From an uncultured Desulfobacterales bacterium (GTDB lineage: Bacteria; Desulfobacterota; Desulfobacteria; Desulfobacterales; UBA11574): DNA of 55,515 bases. Below, piece after piece: positions 9,542 through 19,049 of this stretch (its first letter is position 1; every line of letters starts with the position of its first letter). Under the pieces are notes generated by a model, which was not told the DNA's origin, searched no databases, and saw nothing but the letters and a program-made list of their open reading frames with translations. The stretch covers positions 1-55,515 of the forward strand of contig CALLDL010000060.1 in NCBI GenBank assembly GCA_937998305.1, in the 5' to 3' direction. The position numbers and the translations under genes are program-made.

Positions 9542-9968
9542 ATTGTCACCACCGGACGGATCGCGCGGAACCCGAAAACGTGTAGGGCGTGGTGTGGGAT
9601 CAGGTAAAGGAAAAACAGCCGGAAGAGGTACAAAAGGTCATAACAGCCGCAGTGGAGGCGGTGTAAGGCCTGGTTTTGAAGGCGGCCAAATGCCGATTCA
9701 TCGTCGTTTGCCCAAACGCGGCTTTACCAATATATTTAAAAAGAAAATAGCCGTAATTAATATTCGTGACTTGGCAAAGTTTGAGAGCGGGAGTATTGTG
9801 GACGAGGCATCCCTTATTCGAGCCGGTCTTGTTAAAGGCCGAAGAGACGGTATTAAACTGCTCGGACAAGGAGAGATTAAAATTCCGCTTACAATCAAGG
9901 TGAATGGGGTCAGTAAAAACGCCAGAGAAAAAATCATTGCCGCGGGCGGGAATATAGAGGTTGGTTAA
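9528..9968 (+). CDS. rplO: 50S ribosomal protein L15 (uL15)
   Basis: A 146-residue protein beginning [13 protein letters not shown] with the glycine-rich N-terminal tail [19 protein letters not shown] and the block [15 protein letters not shown]15 is a late-assembling 50S protein. It begins inside rpmD (14-bp overlap) and its TAA ends one base before the secY start codon. Confidence 0.97.
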   Translation: MKLNELSPPDGSRGTRKRVGRGVGSGKGKTAGRGTKGHNSRSGGGVRPGFEGGQMPIHRRLPKRGFTNIFKKKIAVINIRDLAKFESGSIVDEASLIRAGLVKGRRDGIKLLGQGEIKIPLTIKVNGVSKNAREKIIAAGGNIEVG

Positions 9969-9969
9969 T

Positions 9970-11286
9970 ATGCTTGGTGGTGGGTTCGGAAATATATTCA
10001 AAATACCGGAGCTGAAAAAAAGGATTTTATATACATTAGGACTACTGATTGTCTATCGTATTGGTGTTCATGTTCCAACTCCAGGTATAGACTCTGTGGC
10101 CCTGGCCTCTTTTTTTGCGCAAGCAAAAGGGACGTTGCTTGGTCTTTTTGATATGTTTTCGGGGGGCGCTTTAGAGCGGCTTTCTGTTTTTGCTCTTGGG
10201 ATAATGCCCTATATCAGTGCATCGATTATACTTCAGCTTTTAACGGTGACAATTCCGCATTTAGAACGCTTGTCTAAAGAGGGTGAACAGGGAAGAAAAA
10301 AGATAACACAGTACACCCGTTACGGCACGATACTGCTCAGCGTAATTCAGGGATTCGGTATTAGTATCGGCCTTGAACAAATGACTTCTCCCGGTGGAGC
10401 CCCGGTGGTTATTTTGCCCGGATGGGCATTCAGACTCATGACAGTAATGACCCTAACGGCGGGGACGGCCTTTATTATGTGGCTGGGTGAACAAATTACT
10501 GAACGGGGTATCGGCAACGGTATTTCTCTTATCATATTCGCCGGCATTGTCGCACGAATGCCAATTGCAACTGGAAATACATTCCGCCTCCTTTCAACAG
10601 GTGAAATGGGGTTGTTTGTTGTTCTCATTTTGGTTGTTCTAATGATAGGTGTTATCGCTTTCATCATCTATATGGAGCAGGGCCAGCGGCGGATATCGGT
10701 TCAGTATGCCAAAAGAGTCGTCGGCCGAAAGATGTATGGTGGTCAAAGCACTCATCTGCCGCTAAAGGTTAATACCTCAGGTGTAATACCACCGATTTTT
10801 GCTTCATCAATTATAATGTTTCCGGCAACATTGGCCAGCTTTATTGCAGTTCCATGGATGCAGAGTGTGGCTTCAGCCATGAGGCCGGGTAACATTGCGT
10901 ATGAAACTTTATATGTCGGGTTTATATTCTTTTTCTGCTACTTTTATACCGCCATTACTTTTAATCCCGCCGATGTTGCAGATAATATGAAAAAACAGGG
11001 TGGATATATTCCAGGTATCCGCCCGGGTAAACGTACGGCAGACTATATCGATAGGGTTTTGACTCGAATTACTTTAGGCGGGGCTATATATGTTTCTGCA
11101 GTGTGCGTATTACCATCTGTTTTAATGACAAAGTTTAATGTTCCTTTTTATTTTGGCGGTACTGCTCTTTTAATTGTGGTGGGGGTTGCCGTCGATACCA
11201 TTCAGCAAATAGAATCTCATATGCTGACCCGACATTACGAAGGATTTTTAAAAAAGGGCGGGGCCGGAAGGAAAGGAAGATTCTAA
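9970..11286 (+). CDS. secY: Protein translocase subunit SecY
   Basis: A 438-residue, ten-helix membrane protein with the SecY signatures [13 protein letters not shown] at helix 1, the plug-region [19 protein letters not shown], and the cytoplasmic C5 loop containing [12 protein letters not shown]. It forms the channel of the SecYEG translocon for export and membrane insertion. I use the ATG at 9970 because GAGG (9957-9960) is 9 bp upstream; an in-frame TTG at 9961 directly abuts that site and is unlikely. It follows rplO immediately. No adk or map gene lies between it and infA. Confidence 0.98.
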   Translation: MLGGGFGNIFKIPELKKRILYTLGLLIVYRIGVHVPTPGIDSVALASFFAQAKGTLLGLFDMFSGGALERLSVFALGIMPYISASIILQLLTVTIPHLERLSKEGEQGRKKITQYTRYGTILLSVIQGFGISIGLEQMTSPGGAPVVILPGWAFRLMTVMTLTAGTAFIMWLGEQITERGIGNGISLIIFAGIVARMPIATGNTFRLLSTGEMGLFVVLILVVLMIGVIAFIIYMEQGQRRISVQYAKRVVGRKMYGGQSTHLPLKVNTSGVIPPIFASSIIMFPATLASFIAVPWMQSVASAMRPGNIAYETLYVGFIFFFCYFYTAITFNPADVADNMKKQGGYIPGIRPGKRTADYIDRVLTRITLGGAIYVSAVCVLPSVLMTKFNVPFYFGGTALLIVVGVAVDTIQQIESHMLTRHYEGFLKKGGAGRKGRF

Positions 11287-11316
11287 CACTTTTTAGCGAA
11301 CAAGTAGGGGGCAAAA

Positions 11317-11535
11317 ATGCCGAAAGAAGAGGCAATTAAAGTTGAAGGTGTAGTGCTCGAGACATTGCCCAATGCAATGTTCAAGGTAGAGCTAGAAAAT
11401 AAGCATCAGGTGCTTGCGCACATTTCCGGTAAGATGCGCATGCATTTTATTAAAATATTGCCTGGAGACAAAGTCACAGTTGAACTTTCTCCATATGATT
11501 TATCTCGTGGAAGAATAACATACAGGTCAAAATAA
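11317..11535 (+). CDS. infA: Translation initiation factor IF-1
   Basis: A 72-residue S1-like OB-fold protein with [36 protein letters not shown] and [18 protein letters not shown], matching IF-1 throughout. IF-1 occupies the A site during initiation and cooperates with IF-2 and IF-3. AGGGGG precedes the ATG. It sits 30 bp after secY and before rpmJ, the standard arrangement. Confidence 0.97.
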   Translation: MPKEEAIKVEGVVLETLPNAMFKVELENKHQVLAHISGKMRMHFIKILPGDKVTVELSPYDLSRGRITYRSK

Positions 11536-11616
11536 AAAGGTAATCGGTTATGGGTATCGGTTGTCTGTAGGGAGCTGATCTCTTTTGATTGATACCCTTT
11601 TAAAGGAGTATTTTGA

Positions 11617-11730
11617 ATGAAAGTAAGAGCATCGGTTAAGAAAATATGCGCCAAGTGTAAGATCGTTCGCAGAAAAAGAGTTGTTAGGGTTATCTGCGAG
11701 AATAAACGGCACAAACAAAGGCAGGGATAA
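11617..11730 (+). CDS. rpmJ: 50S ribosomal protein L36 (bL36), zinc form
   Basis: A 37-codon gene. The protein starts [17 protein letters not shown] and ends NKRHKQRQG. The zinc ligands Cys11, Cys14, Cys27 and His32 are all present, marking the zinc-binding (C+) form. AAAGGAGT lies about 8 bp before the ATG. L36 is the smallest 50S protein. It lies between infA and rpsM as in most bacteria. Confidence 0.96.
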   Translation: MKVRASVKKICAKCKIVRRKRVVRVICENKRHKQRQG

Positions 11731-11746
11731 AAAAGGAGGATTAGCT

Positions 11747-12127
11747 TTGGCAAGAATTTCAGGAGTAGATTTGCCGAGACGCAAACGAATTGAGGTGGGA
11801 CTTACATATATTTATGGTATCGGTCCAGGTATTTCAAAGCGAATACTCCAACAGCTAAATATTAATGCTGATACAAAGACAGATGATTTGTCAGAATCTG
11901 AGATAAACAGTATCCGCAAATTAATTGATAGAGATTATAAAGTTGAAGGAGAACTTCGTACCGAAGTTTCAATGAATATTAAAAGATTGATGGATCTTGG
12001 ATCATACCGAGGTCTTCGCCATCGAAAGTCGCTGCCGGTGCGTGGACAGCGGACAAGTACAAACGCACGAACTCGAAAAGGACCCAGAAGATCAGCTATC
12101 AAGAAGAAGGGTGGCATTAGAAAATAA
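11747..12127 (+). CDS. rpsM: 30S ribosomal protein S13 (uS13)
   Basis: A 126-residue protein starting at TTG 11747 ([18 protein letters not shown] after Met), supported by AAAGGAGGA at 11732-11740, six bases upstream. It carries the helix-two-turn-helix [11 protein letters not shown] and the C-terminal block [16 protein letters not shown]13 sits in the 30S head and contacts the 50S and P-site tRNA. First gene of the alpha-type block rpsM-rpsK-rpsD-rpoA-rplQ. Confidence 0.97.
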   Translation: MARISGVDLPRRKRIEVGLTYIYGIGPGISKRILQQLNINADTKTDDLSESEINSIRKLIDRDYKVEGELRTEVSMNIKRLMDLGSYRGLRHRKSLPVRGQRTSTNARTRKGPRRSAIKKKGGIRK

Positions 12128-12200
12128 TAAAAAGTTATTTGTTATTAGAGTTGATAATGTTCAATGATGGATAACGAATCGGTTGTCAGGAGCATAAACC

Positions 12201-12587
12201 ATGGCAAAAAAAGTTCGAACCAAACGAAAAGAAAAGAAAAATATACCCAGCGGGATCGTTCATATTCAGTCGACTTTTAACAATACGATCGTTACAATTA
12301 CAGATCCTGCGGGTAATGTCGTCGCCTGGTCGAGTGCGGGGGTCCAGGGTTTTAAGGGATCACGAAAGAGTACACCATTTGCTGCTCAGATCGCAGCAGA
12401 AGATGCTGCTAAAAAGGCAATGGAACACGGGATGAAAAATGTAGAGGTGTACGTTAAAGGTCCGGGTTCCGGACGGGAATCCGCTCTTCGATCACTGCAG
12501 GCGGCAGGATTTAACGTTTTAATGATTAAGGATGTAACACCCATACCGCATAATGGTTGTCGACCACCCAAGCGAAGAAGGGTTTGA
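12201..12587 (+). CDS. rpsK: 30S ribosomal protein S11 (uS11)
   Basis: A 128-residue protein with [38 protein letters not shown] and the invariant C-terminal [13 protein letters not shown]11 forms part of the 30S platform near the E site. It lies between rpsM and rpsD; a 98-bp AT-rich gap follows. Confidence 0.98.
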   Translation: MAKKVRTKRKEKKNIPSGIVHIQSTFNNTIVTITDPAGNVVAWSSAGVQGFKGSRKSTPFAAQIAAEDAAKKAMEHGMKNVEVYVKGPGSGRESALRSLQAAGFNVLMIKDVTPIPHNGCRPPKRRRV

Positions 12588-12685
12588 ATAATTGAAAATT
12601 GAAGGTTGAATAATTGAAAAATTATCTGAATATTTCATCAGCTTTTTCACATAAATATTCGATTTTCATCTAAAAGGAGGAATAC

Positions 12686-13315
12686 TTGGCTCGATATACA
12701 GGTTCAGTATGCCGGATATGCCGGCGCGAAAACTTAAAATTGTTTCTTAAGGGAGACCGCTGTTATTCGGATAAATGTGCTTTCGATCGACGCGGTTATC
12801 CACCAGGTCAGCATGGGCAGCGCCGCGGCAGAAAAATATCAGATTACGGGATTCAGCTCAGAGAAAAACAGAAAGTAAAGCGGATGTACGGTCTTTCAGA
12901 AAAACAGTTCCACCTATTTTTTGAAAGAGCAGATAATCAAAAAGGCATTACCGGTACAAATCTTTTGGTATTTTTGGAACGCAGACTTGACAATGTTGTT
13001 TATCGATTGGGCTTTGTTAATTCTCGAGCTCAGGGTCGCCACTTTGTAAGGCACAGTCACTTTCTGATTAATGGAAAAAAAGTTAATATTCCATCATATC
13101 TAATTAGAATCGGGGATGTTGTTGAAGTCCGCGAAAAGAGCCGTAAGATTCAGGCCCTAGAAGGTGCACTTGATGCTGTGGTACGAAGAGGTATTCCACA
13201 GTGGGTTGATTTAGAAAAAGAGAACATGAAAGGAATGATAAAAGAGTTTCCTTCTCGTGAAGATATAACAACACCTATTCAGGAACAACTTATAGTAGAA
13301 CTTTATTCTAAGTAG
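12686..13315 (+). CDS. rpsD: 30S ribosomal protein S4 (uS4)
   Basis: A 209-residue protein read from a TTG (12686) preceded by AAAAGGAGG at 12672-12680, spacing 5. The N-terminal domain has four cysteines (CRICRREN, then CYSDKC) in the zinc-binding arrangement, and the S4 RNA-binding domain contains [19 protein letters not shown] and [16 protein letters not shown]4 is a primary 16S rRNA binder and in E. coli the repressor of the alpha operon. Confidence 0.97.
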   Translation: MARYTGSVCRICRRENLKLFLKGDRCYSDKCAFDRRGYPPGQHGQRRGRKISDYGIQLREKQKVKRMYGLSEKQFHLFFERADNQKGITGTNLLVFLERRLDNVVYRLGFVNSRAQGRHFVRHSHFLINGKKVNIPSYLIRIGDVVEVREKSRKIQALEGALDAVVRRGIPQWVDLEKENMKGMIKEFPSREDITTPIQEQLIVELYSK

Positions 13316-13333
13316 TTGAAGATAAAGGATGTA

Positions 13334-13369
13334 ATATATGGACTGTAGGACAGTCGTAATTTCATATAT
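13334..13369 (+). other. Hairpin in the rpsD-rpoA spacer
   Basis: In the 105-bp gap between rpsD and rpoA, ATATATG (13334-13340) can pair with CATATAT (13363-13369), and GACTG (13341-13345) directly inside can pair with CAGTC (13351-13355). A second CATATAT copy lies at 13374-13380. There is no U-run, so it is not an intrinsic terminator. It could be an RNA processing or protein-binding site setting rpoA level relative to the ribosomal genes; that role is inference. Confidence 0.4.
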
Positions 13370-13420
13370 CATTCATATATCCTGCCGATATTCCTCTTAA
13401 AAAAAAATGGAGAATTTATA

Positions 13421-14440
13421 ATGACATCAAATGAACTTATGTACATGAACTGGCGAGAGATGATAAGGCCAAAAAAGGTTCAGGTAACTAGCAAACCCAG
13501 CTATGGAAAGTTTGTTTGTGAACCTCTTGAAAGGGGATTTGGTATAACAATCGGAAATACATTAAGAAGGATAATTCTTTCCTCCCTATACGGTGCTGCT
13601 ATAACATCCGTAAAGTTTGAAGGGGTTATGCACGAATTTAGTGTTATTGAAGGTGTATATGAAGATGTGTCCGAGATTATCCTAAATTTAAAGGAGGTTC
13701 GTTTCAAACTTGCTGATTCTGAACCGAAAACAGTTCGAATTGATCTAAAGGGAAAGAGGGAGGTTGCTGCAGGCGATATCATCAGCGATGATGGAAGATG
13801 TGAAGTGTTGAACCCCGAACAACATATCGCAACACTTTCAGATAAAGCAAAATTAATGATGGATATGACCGTTAATATAGGTAAAGGCTATTCCTTGTCA
13901 GAAGCAAACAAAGATGAAGAAGCACCTCTGGGCACAATACCGGTTGATGCTGTTTTTTCACCGATTAAACGTGTAACATACGTAGTGGGGAATGCTCGTG
14001 TCGGTCAGAGAACGGATTATGACAAACTAAGCCTTGAGGTCTGGACGGACGGAAGTATTCTGCCTGAAGATGCAGTGGCCTATGCTGCTAAAATATTGAA
14101 GGAACAGATGACGATTTTTATCAACTTTGATGAACAACTTGAGCCGGAGCCCGTCAGAAAGATTGAGGAAAAAGAAAAACCTAAATTTAATGAGAATCTT
14201 TACAGAAGCGTTGAAGAACTTGAGCTTTCTGTTCGCAGCGCCAACTGCCTTAAAAATGCAAACATTGTAAAAATTTATCAGTTGGTAAATAAAACAGAGG
14301 CGGAGATGCTTAAAACCAAAAATTTTGGAAGAAAATCTTTAAATGAGATTAAGGAAGTACTCAGCGAAATGGGCCTTTCTCTTGGAATGAAGCTGGAAGG
14401 ATTTGAGCCGTTGGAGGAAGATACAGAGGAAGGAGAGTAA
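13421..14440 (+). CDS. rpoA: DNA-directed RNA polymerase subunit alpha
   Basis: A 339-residue protein. The N-terminal assembly domain shows [19 protein letters not shown] and the C-terminal domain shows [16 protein letters not shown] and [20 protein letters not shown]. Two alpha subunits nucleate RNA polymerase assembly, and the C-terminal domain binds UP elements and activators. The C-terminus ends in an acidic tail ([11 protein letters not shown]). AATGGAGAA precedes the ATG. It is followed after 8 bp by rplQ. Confidence 0.98.
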   Translation: MTSNELMYMNWREMIRPKKVQVTSKPSYGKFVCEPLERGFGITIGNTLRRIILSSLYGAAITSVKFEGVMHEFSVIEGVYEDVSEIILNLKEVRFKLADSEPKTVRIDLKGKREVAAGDIISDDGRCEVLNPEQHIATLSDKAKLMMDMTVNIGKGYSLSEANKDEEAPLGTIPVDAVFSPIKRVTYVVGNARVGQRTDYDKLSLEVWTDGSILPEDAVAYAAKILKEQMTIFINFDEQLEPEPVRKIEEKEKPKFNENLYRSVEELELSVRSANCLKNANIVKIYQLVNKTEAEMLKTKNFGRKSLNEIKEVLSEMGLSLGMKLEGFEPLEEDTEEGE

Positions 14441-14448
14441 TTAGTCTA

Positions 14449-15183
14449 ATGAGACATCGAAAAGCGGGTTTAAAATTAAATAGAACGAGCAGTCACCGGG
14501 ACGCCATGTTCAGAAATATGGTGACCTCACTTTTCAAACATCAACGTATTCGTACAACAGACGTCAAAGCAAAAGAATTAAGACGGTGGGCCGATAATTT
14601 AATTACTCTGGCAAAACGGGGTGACCTTCATGCCAGGCGACAGGCGCTTTCCATTGTCAGGGAAAAAGAAGTTGTTCATAAACTCTTTGCTGAAGCCGCC
14701 GAACAGTATGGAGATAGATCAGGAGGTTACACCCGAATTACTAAGCTTGGAAGACGACCGGGCGATGCCGCCCCCATTTCATTGATTGAGTTGATCTTAT
14801 CCGTCGATGACAAAAAGAAAAAAATAAAAAAGAAAAAGAAGGCTAAGGTCACAATAGATAAAAAAAGCGCTGGCAAGAAGAAAGATATTAAAGAGGAAGA
14901 ATCCATAGAAAAAAAGAAGGCTTTAGAAGAAGATATTGAAAAGAAAAAAGCCGATGAAGAAGAAAAAGCAGCGGTCGAAGAGGAGAAGGACGAAACAACA
15001 ATAGAACAGGCTAAGCCTGATGACAAGGCGGAATTGTTGGAATCAGATACAATTTCTGAAGACGCGGATGAAAAAGCCGGAGATGAGACTTTGGAATCGG
15101 CTGAATCCAAAGAAACAGAAGAAGTTGAAACTGAAGTGAAAAAGCCCCCCAAGAAAATAAAAGACACAGAATCAGAAGCCTAA
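14449..15183 (+). CDS. rplQ: 50S ribosomal protein L17 (bL17) with a long charged C-terminal tail
   Basis: Residues 1-115 are a normal L17 ([60 protein letters not shown]). After that comes a tail of about 128 residues made almost only of Lys, Glu, Asp, Ala and Ser, first strongly basic ([12 protein letters not shown]) and then mostly acidic. L17 is usually 115-140 residues, so this 244-residue form is about twice the norm. The tail is predicted to be disordered. It is the last gene of the operon, just before a strong terminator. Confidence 0.93.
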   Translation: MRHRKAGLKLNRTSSHRDAMFRNMVTSLFKHQRIRTTDVKAKELRRWADNLITLAKRGDLHARRQALSIVREKEVVHKLFAEAAEQYGDRSGGYTRITKLGRRPGDAAPISLIELILSVDDKKKKIKKKKKAKVTIDKKSAGKKKDIKEEESIEKKKALEEDIEKKKADEEEKAAVEEEKDETTIEQAKPDDKAELLESDTISEDADEKAGDETLESAESKETEEVETEVKKPPKKIKDTESEA

Positions 15184-15214
15184 CCTGAATTTATTGTCAG
15201 GAAAGTATCTTTTT

Positions 15215-15248
15215 AAAAGCCTTGTCCGAAAAGACAGGGCTTTTCTAT
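15215..15248 (+). terminator. Rho-independent terminator of the ribosomal operon
   Basis: AAAAGCCTTGTC (15215-15226) pairs with GACAGGGCTTTT (15233-15244) around a 6-nt loop, with one G-U pair, and the 3' arm ends in a T-run. It lies 31 bp after the rplQ stop and marks the end of the ribosomal gene cluster. Confidence 0.9.
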
Positions 15249-15313
15249 TTCGGTTAGATTGAGAAACGCTATAAGATAATAGAAAAAGGACTTTTTGGTA
15301 TAAGGAGAAAAAT

Positions 15314-16723
15314 ATGTCGGCGTCCAAATCAACACTAAAGAGCAATGAATATGATGTCATTATTGTCGGGGGTGGGCCTGCCGGACTATTTGCAGCGTTT
15401 TATCTTTGTGAACACTCTAATCTCAATGTTCTTATTGTTGAGAAAGGGAAAGGTCCTTTAAAGCGCAGATGCCCGATGAGTAAGAATAAGAAATGCATGA
15501 AATGTCGACCGTGTAATATATTGTGCGGTGTCGGTGGAGCAGGTCTATTCTCAGACGGTAAGCTAAACTTTATCCACAAATTAGGAAAGACCGATCTAAC
15601 ACAGTTTTTGTCGATACGCCGGGCCCAGATGCTTATTCATGAGACTGAACAGATATTCAACAAATTCGGCATGGATAGCATTGTCTATCCGACGGATATG
15701 GAAGAAGCCAAAAACATCCGTAAAAGGGCCAAGCGGTATGGAATCGATCTGCTTATTATCAAACAGAAACATCTTGGCAGCGAATGCTTGCCCGGATATA
15801 TTTCAGATATGGCTGATTACATCAAGTCCAAAGGGGTGACCTTGCACACGTCTGAGGAAGTAAAGGACATCATTGTGGAAAATGGACGAGTAAAAGGTGT
15901 CGTGACCAGCAGAAAAAAATACCTTTCCAACAACCTTATCCTGGCCCCCGGACGTGTGGGGGCTGAGTGGGTTGGAAAACTGGCCCAAAAATACGGGATC
16001 GGACTCAAGCAAAGAGGCATTGAAGTTGGCGTACGTGTTGAGGTTCATAAAGATATCATGCAAGATCTTTGTGATGTAATTTATGACCCTACTTTTTTTA
16101 TACAGACATCAAAATATGATGATCAGACCCGGACATTTTGTACCAATAAAGGCGGGTTTGTTTCTTTAGAAAATTATAGTAACTTTGTCTGTGTCAATGG
16201 CCATTCATATCAGCACAAGAAATCTGAGAATACTAACTTCGCATTTCTGTCCAAGGTGATCCTCACCGAACCCGTAACAGACAATCAAGCATACGGTGAA
16301 TCAATTGGGAACCTCGCCACTTTGATTGGCGGGGGCAAACCAATACTGCAGCGTTTTGGTGATCTCAAGCGGGGAAGGCGCAGCACATGGCATCGAGTCC
16401 AAAAAGGCTACATCGAGCCGACACTGACCGGCGTGGTCTGTGGTGATATTGCAATGGCCTTGCCAGAGAGAATTTTAACCAACATTATTGAAGGTTTGGA
16501 TAAACTTAACCGCGTGGTTCCAGGAGTGTCCAATGATGAAACACTCCTTTACGCACCTGAGATTAAGTTTTTTGCTACACAGGTTGATACAACCAGCGAA
16601 CTGGAAACAAAGATTCATGGGATGTACGTCGCCGGGGACGGACCAGGTGTGGCTGGAAATATTGTATCAGCCGGCGCTACCGGAATGATACCTGCAAAGG
16701 CCATCATAGAAAAATTTCTCTGA
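15314..16723 (+). CDS. FAD-dependent dehydrogenase, COG2509-like
   Basis: A 469-residue flavoprotein. The N-terminus has a dinucleotide-binding motif (YDVIIVGGGPAGLFAAFYL) and a second FAD contact near the end (GMYVAGDGPGVAGNIVSAG). A cysteine-rich insert follows the first FAD motif (CPMSKNKKCMKCRPCNILCG), then GVGGAGLFSDGKLN, typical of this uncharacterised dehydrogenase family. Substrate is unknown. GGAGAAAAAT precedes the ATG. It is a single gene after the ribosomal terminator, and its 3' end overlaps the convergent hydrolase gene by 20 bp. Confidence 0.85.
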   Translation: MSASKSTLKSNEYDVIIVGGGPAGLFAAFYLCEHSNLNVLIVEKGKGPLKRRCPMSKNKKCMKCRPCNILCGVGGAGLFSDGKLNFIHKLGKTDLTQFLSIRRAQMLIHETEQIFNKFGMDSIVYPTDMEEAKNIRKRAKRYGIDLLIIKQKHLGSECLPGYISDMADYIKSKGVTLHTSEEVKDIIVENGRVKGVVTSRKKYLSNNLILAPGRVGAEWVGKLAQKYGIGLKQRGIEVGVRVEVHKDIMQDLCDVIYDPTFFIQTSKYDDQTRTFCTNKGGFVSLENYSNFVCVNGHSYQHKKSENTNFAFLSKVILTEPVTDNQAYGESIGNLATLIGGGKPILQRFGDLKRGRRSTWHRVQKGYIEPTLTGVVCGDIAMALPERILTNIIEGLDKLNRVVPGVSNDETLLYAPEIKFFATQVDTTSELETKIHGMYVAGDGPGVAGNIVSAGATGMIPAKAIIEKFL

Positions 16724-17528
16724 TGAATCGCGTCATTTCTGAAAGGACGGTATCTTTGGCCTGAAAATGAGGCGTGTGACCGCAGTCAGGGATGAGTTTG
16801 ACACGCACCGGTCCGGATACTTGTCTGGCGATACCTTCGACCTGGGCAGGGGTTCCATACGCATCTTCTTCACCCTGGAGAACGAGGACCGGACATGTTA
16901 TTTTAGAAAGGTCTTTTTGAATATTCCAGTTGGAAAATTCAGGTGACAGCCACCTGTTGGCCCACCGGTAGAAAATCGTCTCCGTATGTTCTTTGTGATA
17001 CCGGACAAACTTTTCTTTTAGAGAAGTGGTTTCGAAAGCTTCAATCGCACTGCGAATACCTTCGATGGTTATTTGTTCAACAAAGATGTGTGCTGCTTCT
17101 GTGATAATCCCGCGCACCAAGTTGCTGTGAGATGCGGCGGTGATTAGTGCGATGGTTCCCCCATCGCTATGTCCGATGAGAATGGCATTATCAATGCCGC
17201 ATTCCTTTAGCAGTGCAGGCAAGTATGTTGAAGATTCCATCTCTAGATAATCAACCGGCCAGGGGCCTTCAAACATTTCGGATCCGCCGTAACCTCTTCG
17301 GTCGTAAACCAACCCAGAGCAACCGAGAAATTCACAGAGCATTTCCGGGAAATCCCGCCAGATCTCGATACAGCCAAGGCCTTCATGAAGAAAAACAAGT
17401 GTGGATCGATCCTTTAAAAGTGTTCCAGGTTCAGGCTCAATGCGCTTAACCCTGAGCTGACAGCCGGCAGTTTGTACATGAAATGTTCGAGAAAAGATAT
17501 TCTTTTTTACTTTGAGATTTTTTGTCAT
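16704..17528 (-). CDS. Alpha/beta hydrolase
   Basis: A 274-residue alpha/beta-hydrolase-fold protein. It has an oxyanion-hole segment (FLHEGLG), the nucleophile elbow GHSDGG, a late acidic residue (LQGEEDAYG) and the catalytic His (DCGHTPHFQ). It resembles small-molecule esterases and hydrolases; the substrate cannot be told. I start at ATG 17528; an upstream in-frame TTG at 17546 is possible, since the only purine-rich site (GGAG) lies 12 bp before the ATG. The 3' end overlaps the convergent FAD dehydrogenase gene by 20 bp. Confidence 0.8.
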   Translation of the reverse strand: MTKNLKVKKNIFSRTFHVQTAGCQLRVKRIEPEPGTLLKDRSTLVFLHEGLGCIEIWRDFPEMLCEFLGCSGLVYDRRGYGGSEMFEGPWPVDYLEMESSTYLPALLKECGIDNAILIGHSDGGTIALITAASHSNLVRGIITEAAHIFVEQITIEGIRSAIEAFETTSLKEKFVRYHKEHTETIFYRWANRWLSPEFSNWNIQKDLSKITCPVLVLQGEEDAYGTPAQVEGIARQVSGPVRVKLIPDCGHTPHFQAKDTVLSEMTRFIREIFL

Positions 17529-17596
17529 TGCAAATGGGGTCTCCAAAAGAGATTATCTCCATGGTCATTGGTCAGATGATTCGGTTCATTGCCGGA

Positions 17597-18454
17597 TTAA
17601 AGTAAATCCAGGACTTCAAAAATATTATCCATTAGATCGATTATACCCAGTTTGTTTCTTAAGACAGAGCCTTTTTTTAAAAGTATTTTTACGACTTCGG
17701 AAGCTTCCAAAGCTGCAAGGAGTGTGACAGCATGCGGCAAGCAACCCAATGAAGTCTCAACCCCTTTCTGAGGCAGAATATCTGAATCACCGTATATGAG
17801 CTTTAACCCCTTGTCTTCGGGAAAGATGCTGGTGACATGCCCGTAGACTCCAGCAACCGCAGCAGAGACAAGAGGTGATCCGACCTTTTTTGCGGCGCTT
17901 TCCAGAAAAAATCGAGTTTGTATATTGTCAAGGCAGTCAACAATAACATCTGAATTTTCAGTTAGACTTGCTGCATTGTTATCGTCAAGTAATTCGTCAT
18001 GTTCCTTAACAGTAATTATCGGATTTATTTCATGGACCCTTTTAATGGCGGCTTTGGCTTTTGATGTATCAAGAAGGCGATGTGTGCTGAAAAATTGCCG
18101 GTTCAGGTTACTCTCTTCGAATGTGCCGGCTTCAATCAGTGTAAGTGTGCCGATTCCAATACGAGCGAGAATTTCAGTTACAGCACCGCCCAGTCCCCCT
18201 AAACCAACAATGCTTGTCCGTGAACTTAGTAGAATCGACTGATCCTTTGGTGAAAATGTTTTCATGTTACGGACATAATGTTCAGGAATAATGTTTTCAT
18301 CAAGGGCTGTAATTTCAATGTGACTTCCGCTGAGTTGAAAAAAATCCGAGAGATTTATTATATGTTCAATAGAGATACTGGTATACCAAGAACCGTCAGG
18401 GAACTTTTTTCTAATGGAAACCTCTTTGACTTTATTGATGATATCATTTTTCAC
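17597..18454 (-). CDS. ThiF/MoeB/HesA-family E1-like adenylyltransferase
   Basis: A 285-residue protein with the nucleotide-binding motif VGLGGLGGAVTEIL, the Asn/Arg adenylation residues in EESNLNRQFF, and DCLDNIQTRFFLE, followed by SLGCLPHAVTLLAALEASE. Such proteins adenylate the C-terminal Gly of a ubiquitin-like sulfur carrier (ThiS/MoaD type). The MoeB zinc CxxC pairs are not evident. I start at GTG 18454 because GAGGGG (18461-18466) lies 6 bp upstream; a longer TTG start at 18538 would run into the end of a repeat. Partner carrier protein is not in the window. Confidence 0.8.
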   Translation of the reverse strand: MKNDIINKVKEVSIRKKFPDGSWYTSISIEHIINLSDFFQLSGSHIEITALDENIIPEHYVRNMKTFSPKDQSILLSSRTSIVGLGGLGGAVTEILARIGIGTLTLIEAGTFEESNLNRQFFSTHRLLDTSKAKAAIKRVHEINPIITVKEHDELLDDNNAASLTENSDVIVDCLDNIQTRFFLESAAKKVGSPLVSAAVAGVYGHVTSIFPEDKGLKLIYGDSDILPQKGVETSLGCLPHAVTLLAALEASEVVKILLKKGSVLRNKLGIIDLMDNIFEVLDLL

Positions 18455-18536
18455 ATAACACCCCTCGTTTATAAGGGTAAACGCATTTGAATCCCAATGC
18501 AGTGAGAACGCTCCACGACGGCGTATATCTCTTTCC

Positions 18537-18694
18537 AACCGACTGAAACTTGTGCTTTAGCACCCGTAAGCCCGAGCCGTGCCAGAGTTATAAAGAACAA
18601 TTTGTCGCTAAAATATACTATTGATTTTTTTAAGTCATAATTTCGTTCGGCTCGGTCTAACGCGTGCTAAAGCCCTTCAAACAGTCAGTCGGTT
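18537..18694. repeat. Palindromic repeat, 158 bp
   Basis: Bounded by AACCGACTG (18537-18545) and CAGTCGGTT (18686-18694). GCTTTAGCAC and GTGCTAAAGC form a second pair just inside, and CCGAGCCG / CGGCTCGG a third, so the element is a nested palindrome without coding capacity. It lies in the 595-bp gene-free gap between the E1-like gene and the AEC transporter gene. The rest of that gap (18695-18976) shows no gene or clear signal. Likely a MITE-like dispersed element. Confidence 0.6.
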
Positions 18695-18976
18695 TACAAG
18701 AGAAACACGCCGTCGCTTCGCTGTACAGAAGTCAATTTCGTTTGCCCTACCTCGTTTATTAATAACTGGATCTTGCACAGCCAATCTTGAAAAATTCAGA
18801 TAATATAACTTGTAACTCTTGGAAAAACACTATAGAGATGAAAGCTTCGATATTCCGGACATCGAGTAAAGTGTAGGTTTCAGATGGTTGAAAGTCAAGA
18901 AAGTAAGTTGATTCACTGTTCCTTAAGTTTCGCATCCTTAATTTTTATTAGCGCCAATAAAATAAGATAGGCCGAG

Positions 18977-19020
18977 AAAATTTATTATACCTGAAGCGGC
19001 AATGTCTTCAAAAGGCTTAA
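18977..19020. repeat. Single arm of the 32.8-kb inverted-repeat family
   Basis: The reverse complement of this stretch reads CTTTTGAAGACATTGCCGC, then TTCAGGTATAATAAATTTT. It matches the left arm of the repeat at 32822-33088 (CTTTGAAAACATTACCGC, then TTTAGGTATAATTAAATTTT) at most positions. Only one arm is seen here, 29 bp before the AEC transporter start, so it appears to be a truncated or decayed copy. Confidence 0.55.
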
Positions 19021-19049
19021 GTGTTACGAATACTCTATGACCGTATCTT

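Noticed and set aside
1-15300. Long antisense open frames opposite ribosomal genes
   Set aside because: They mirror the codon pattern of the firmly identified genes on the + strand and show no ribosome-binding sites or domains.
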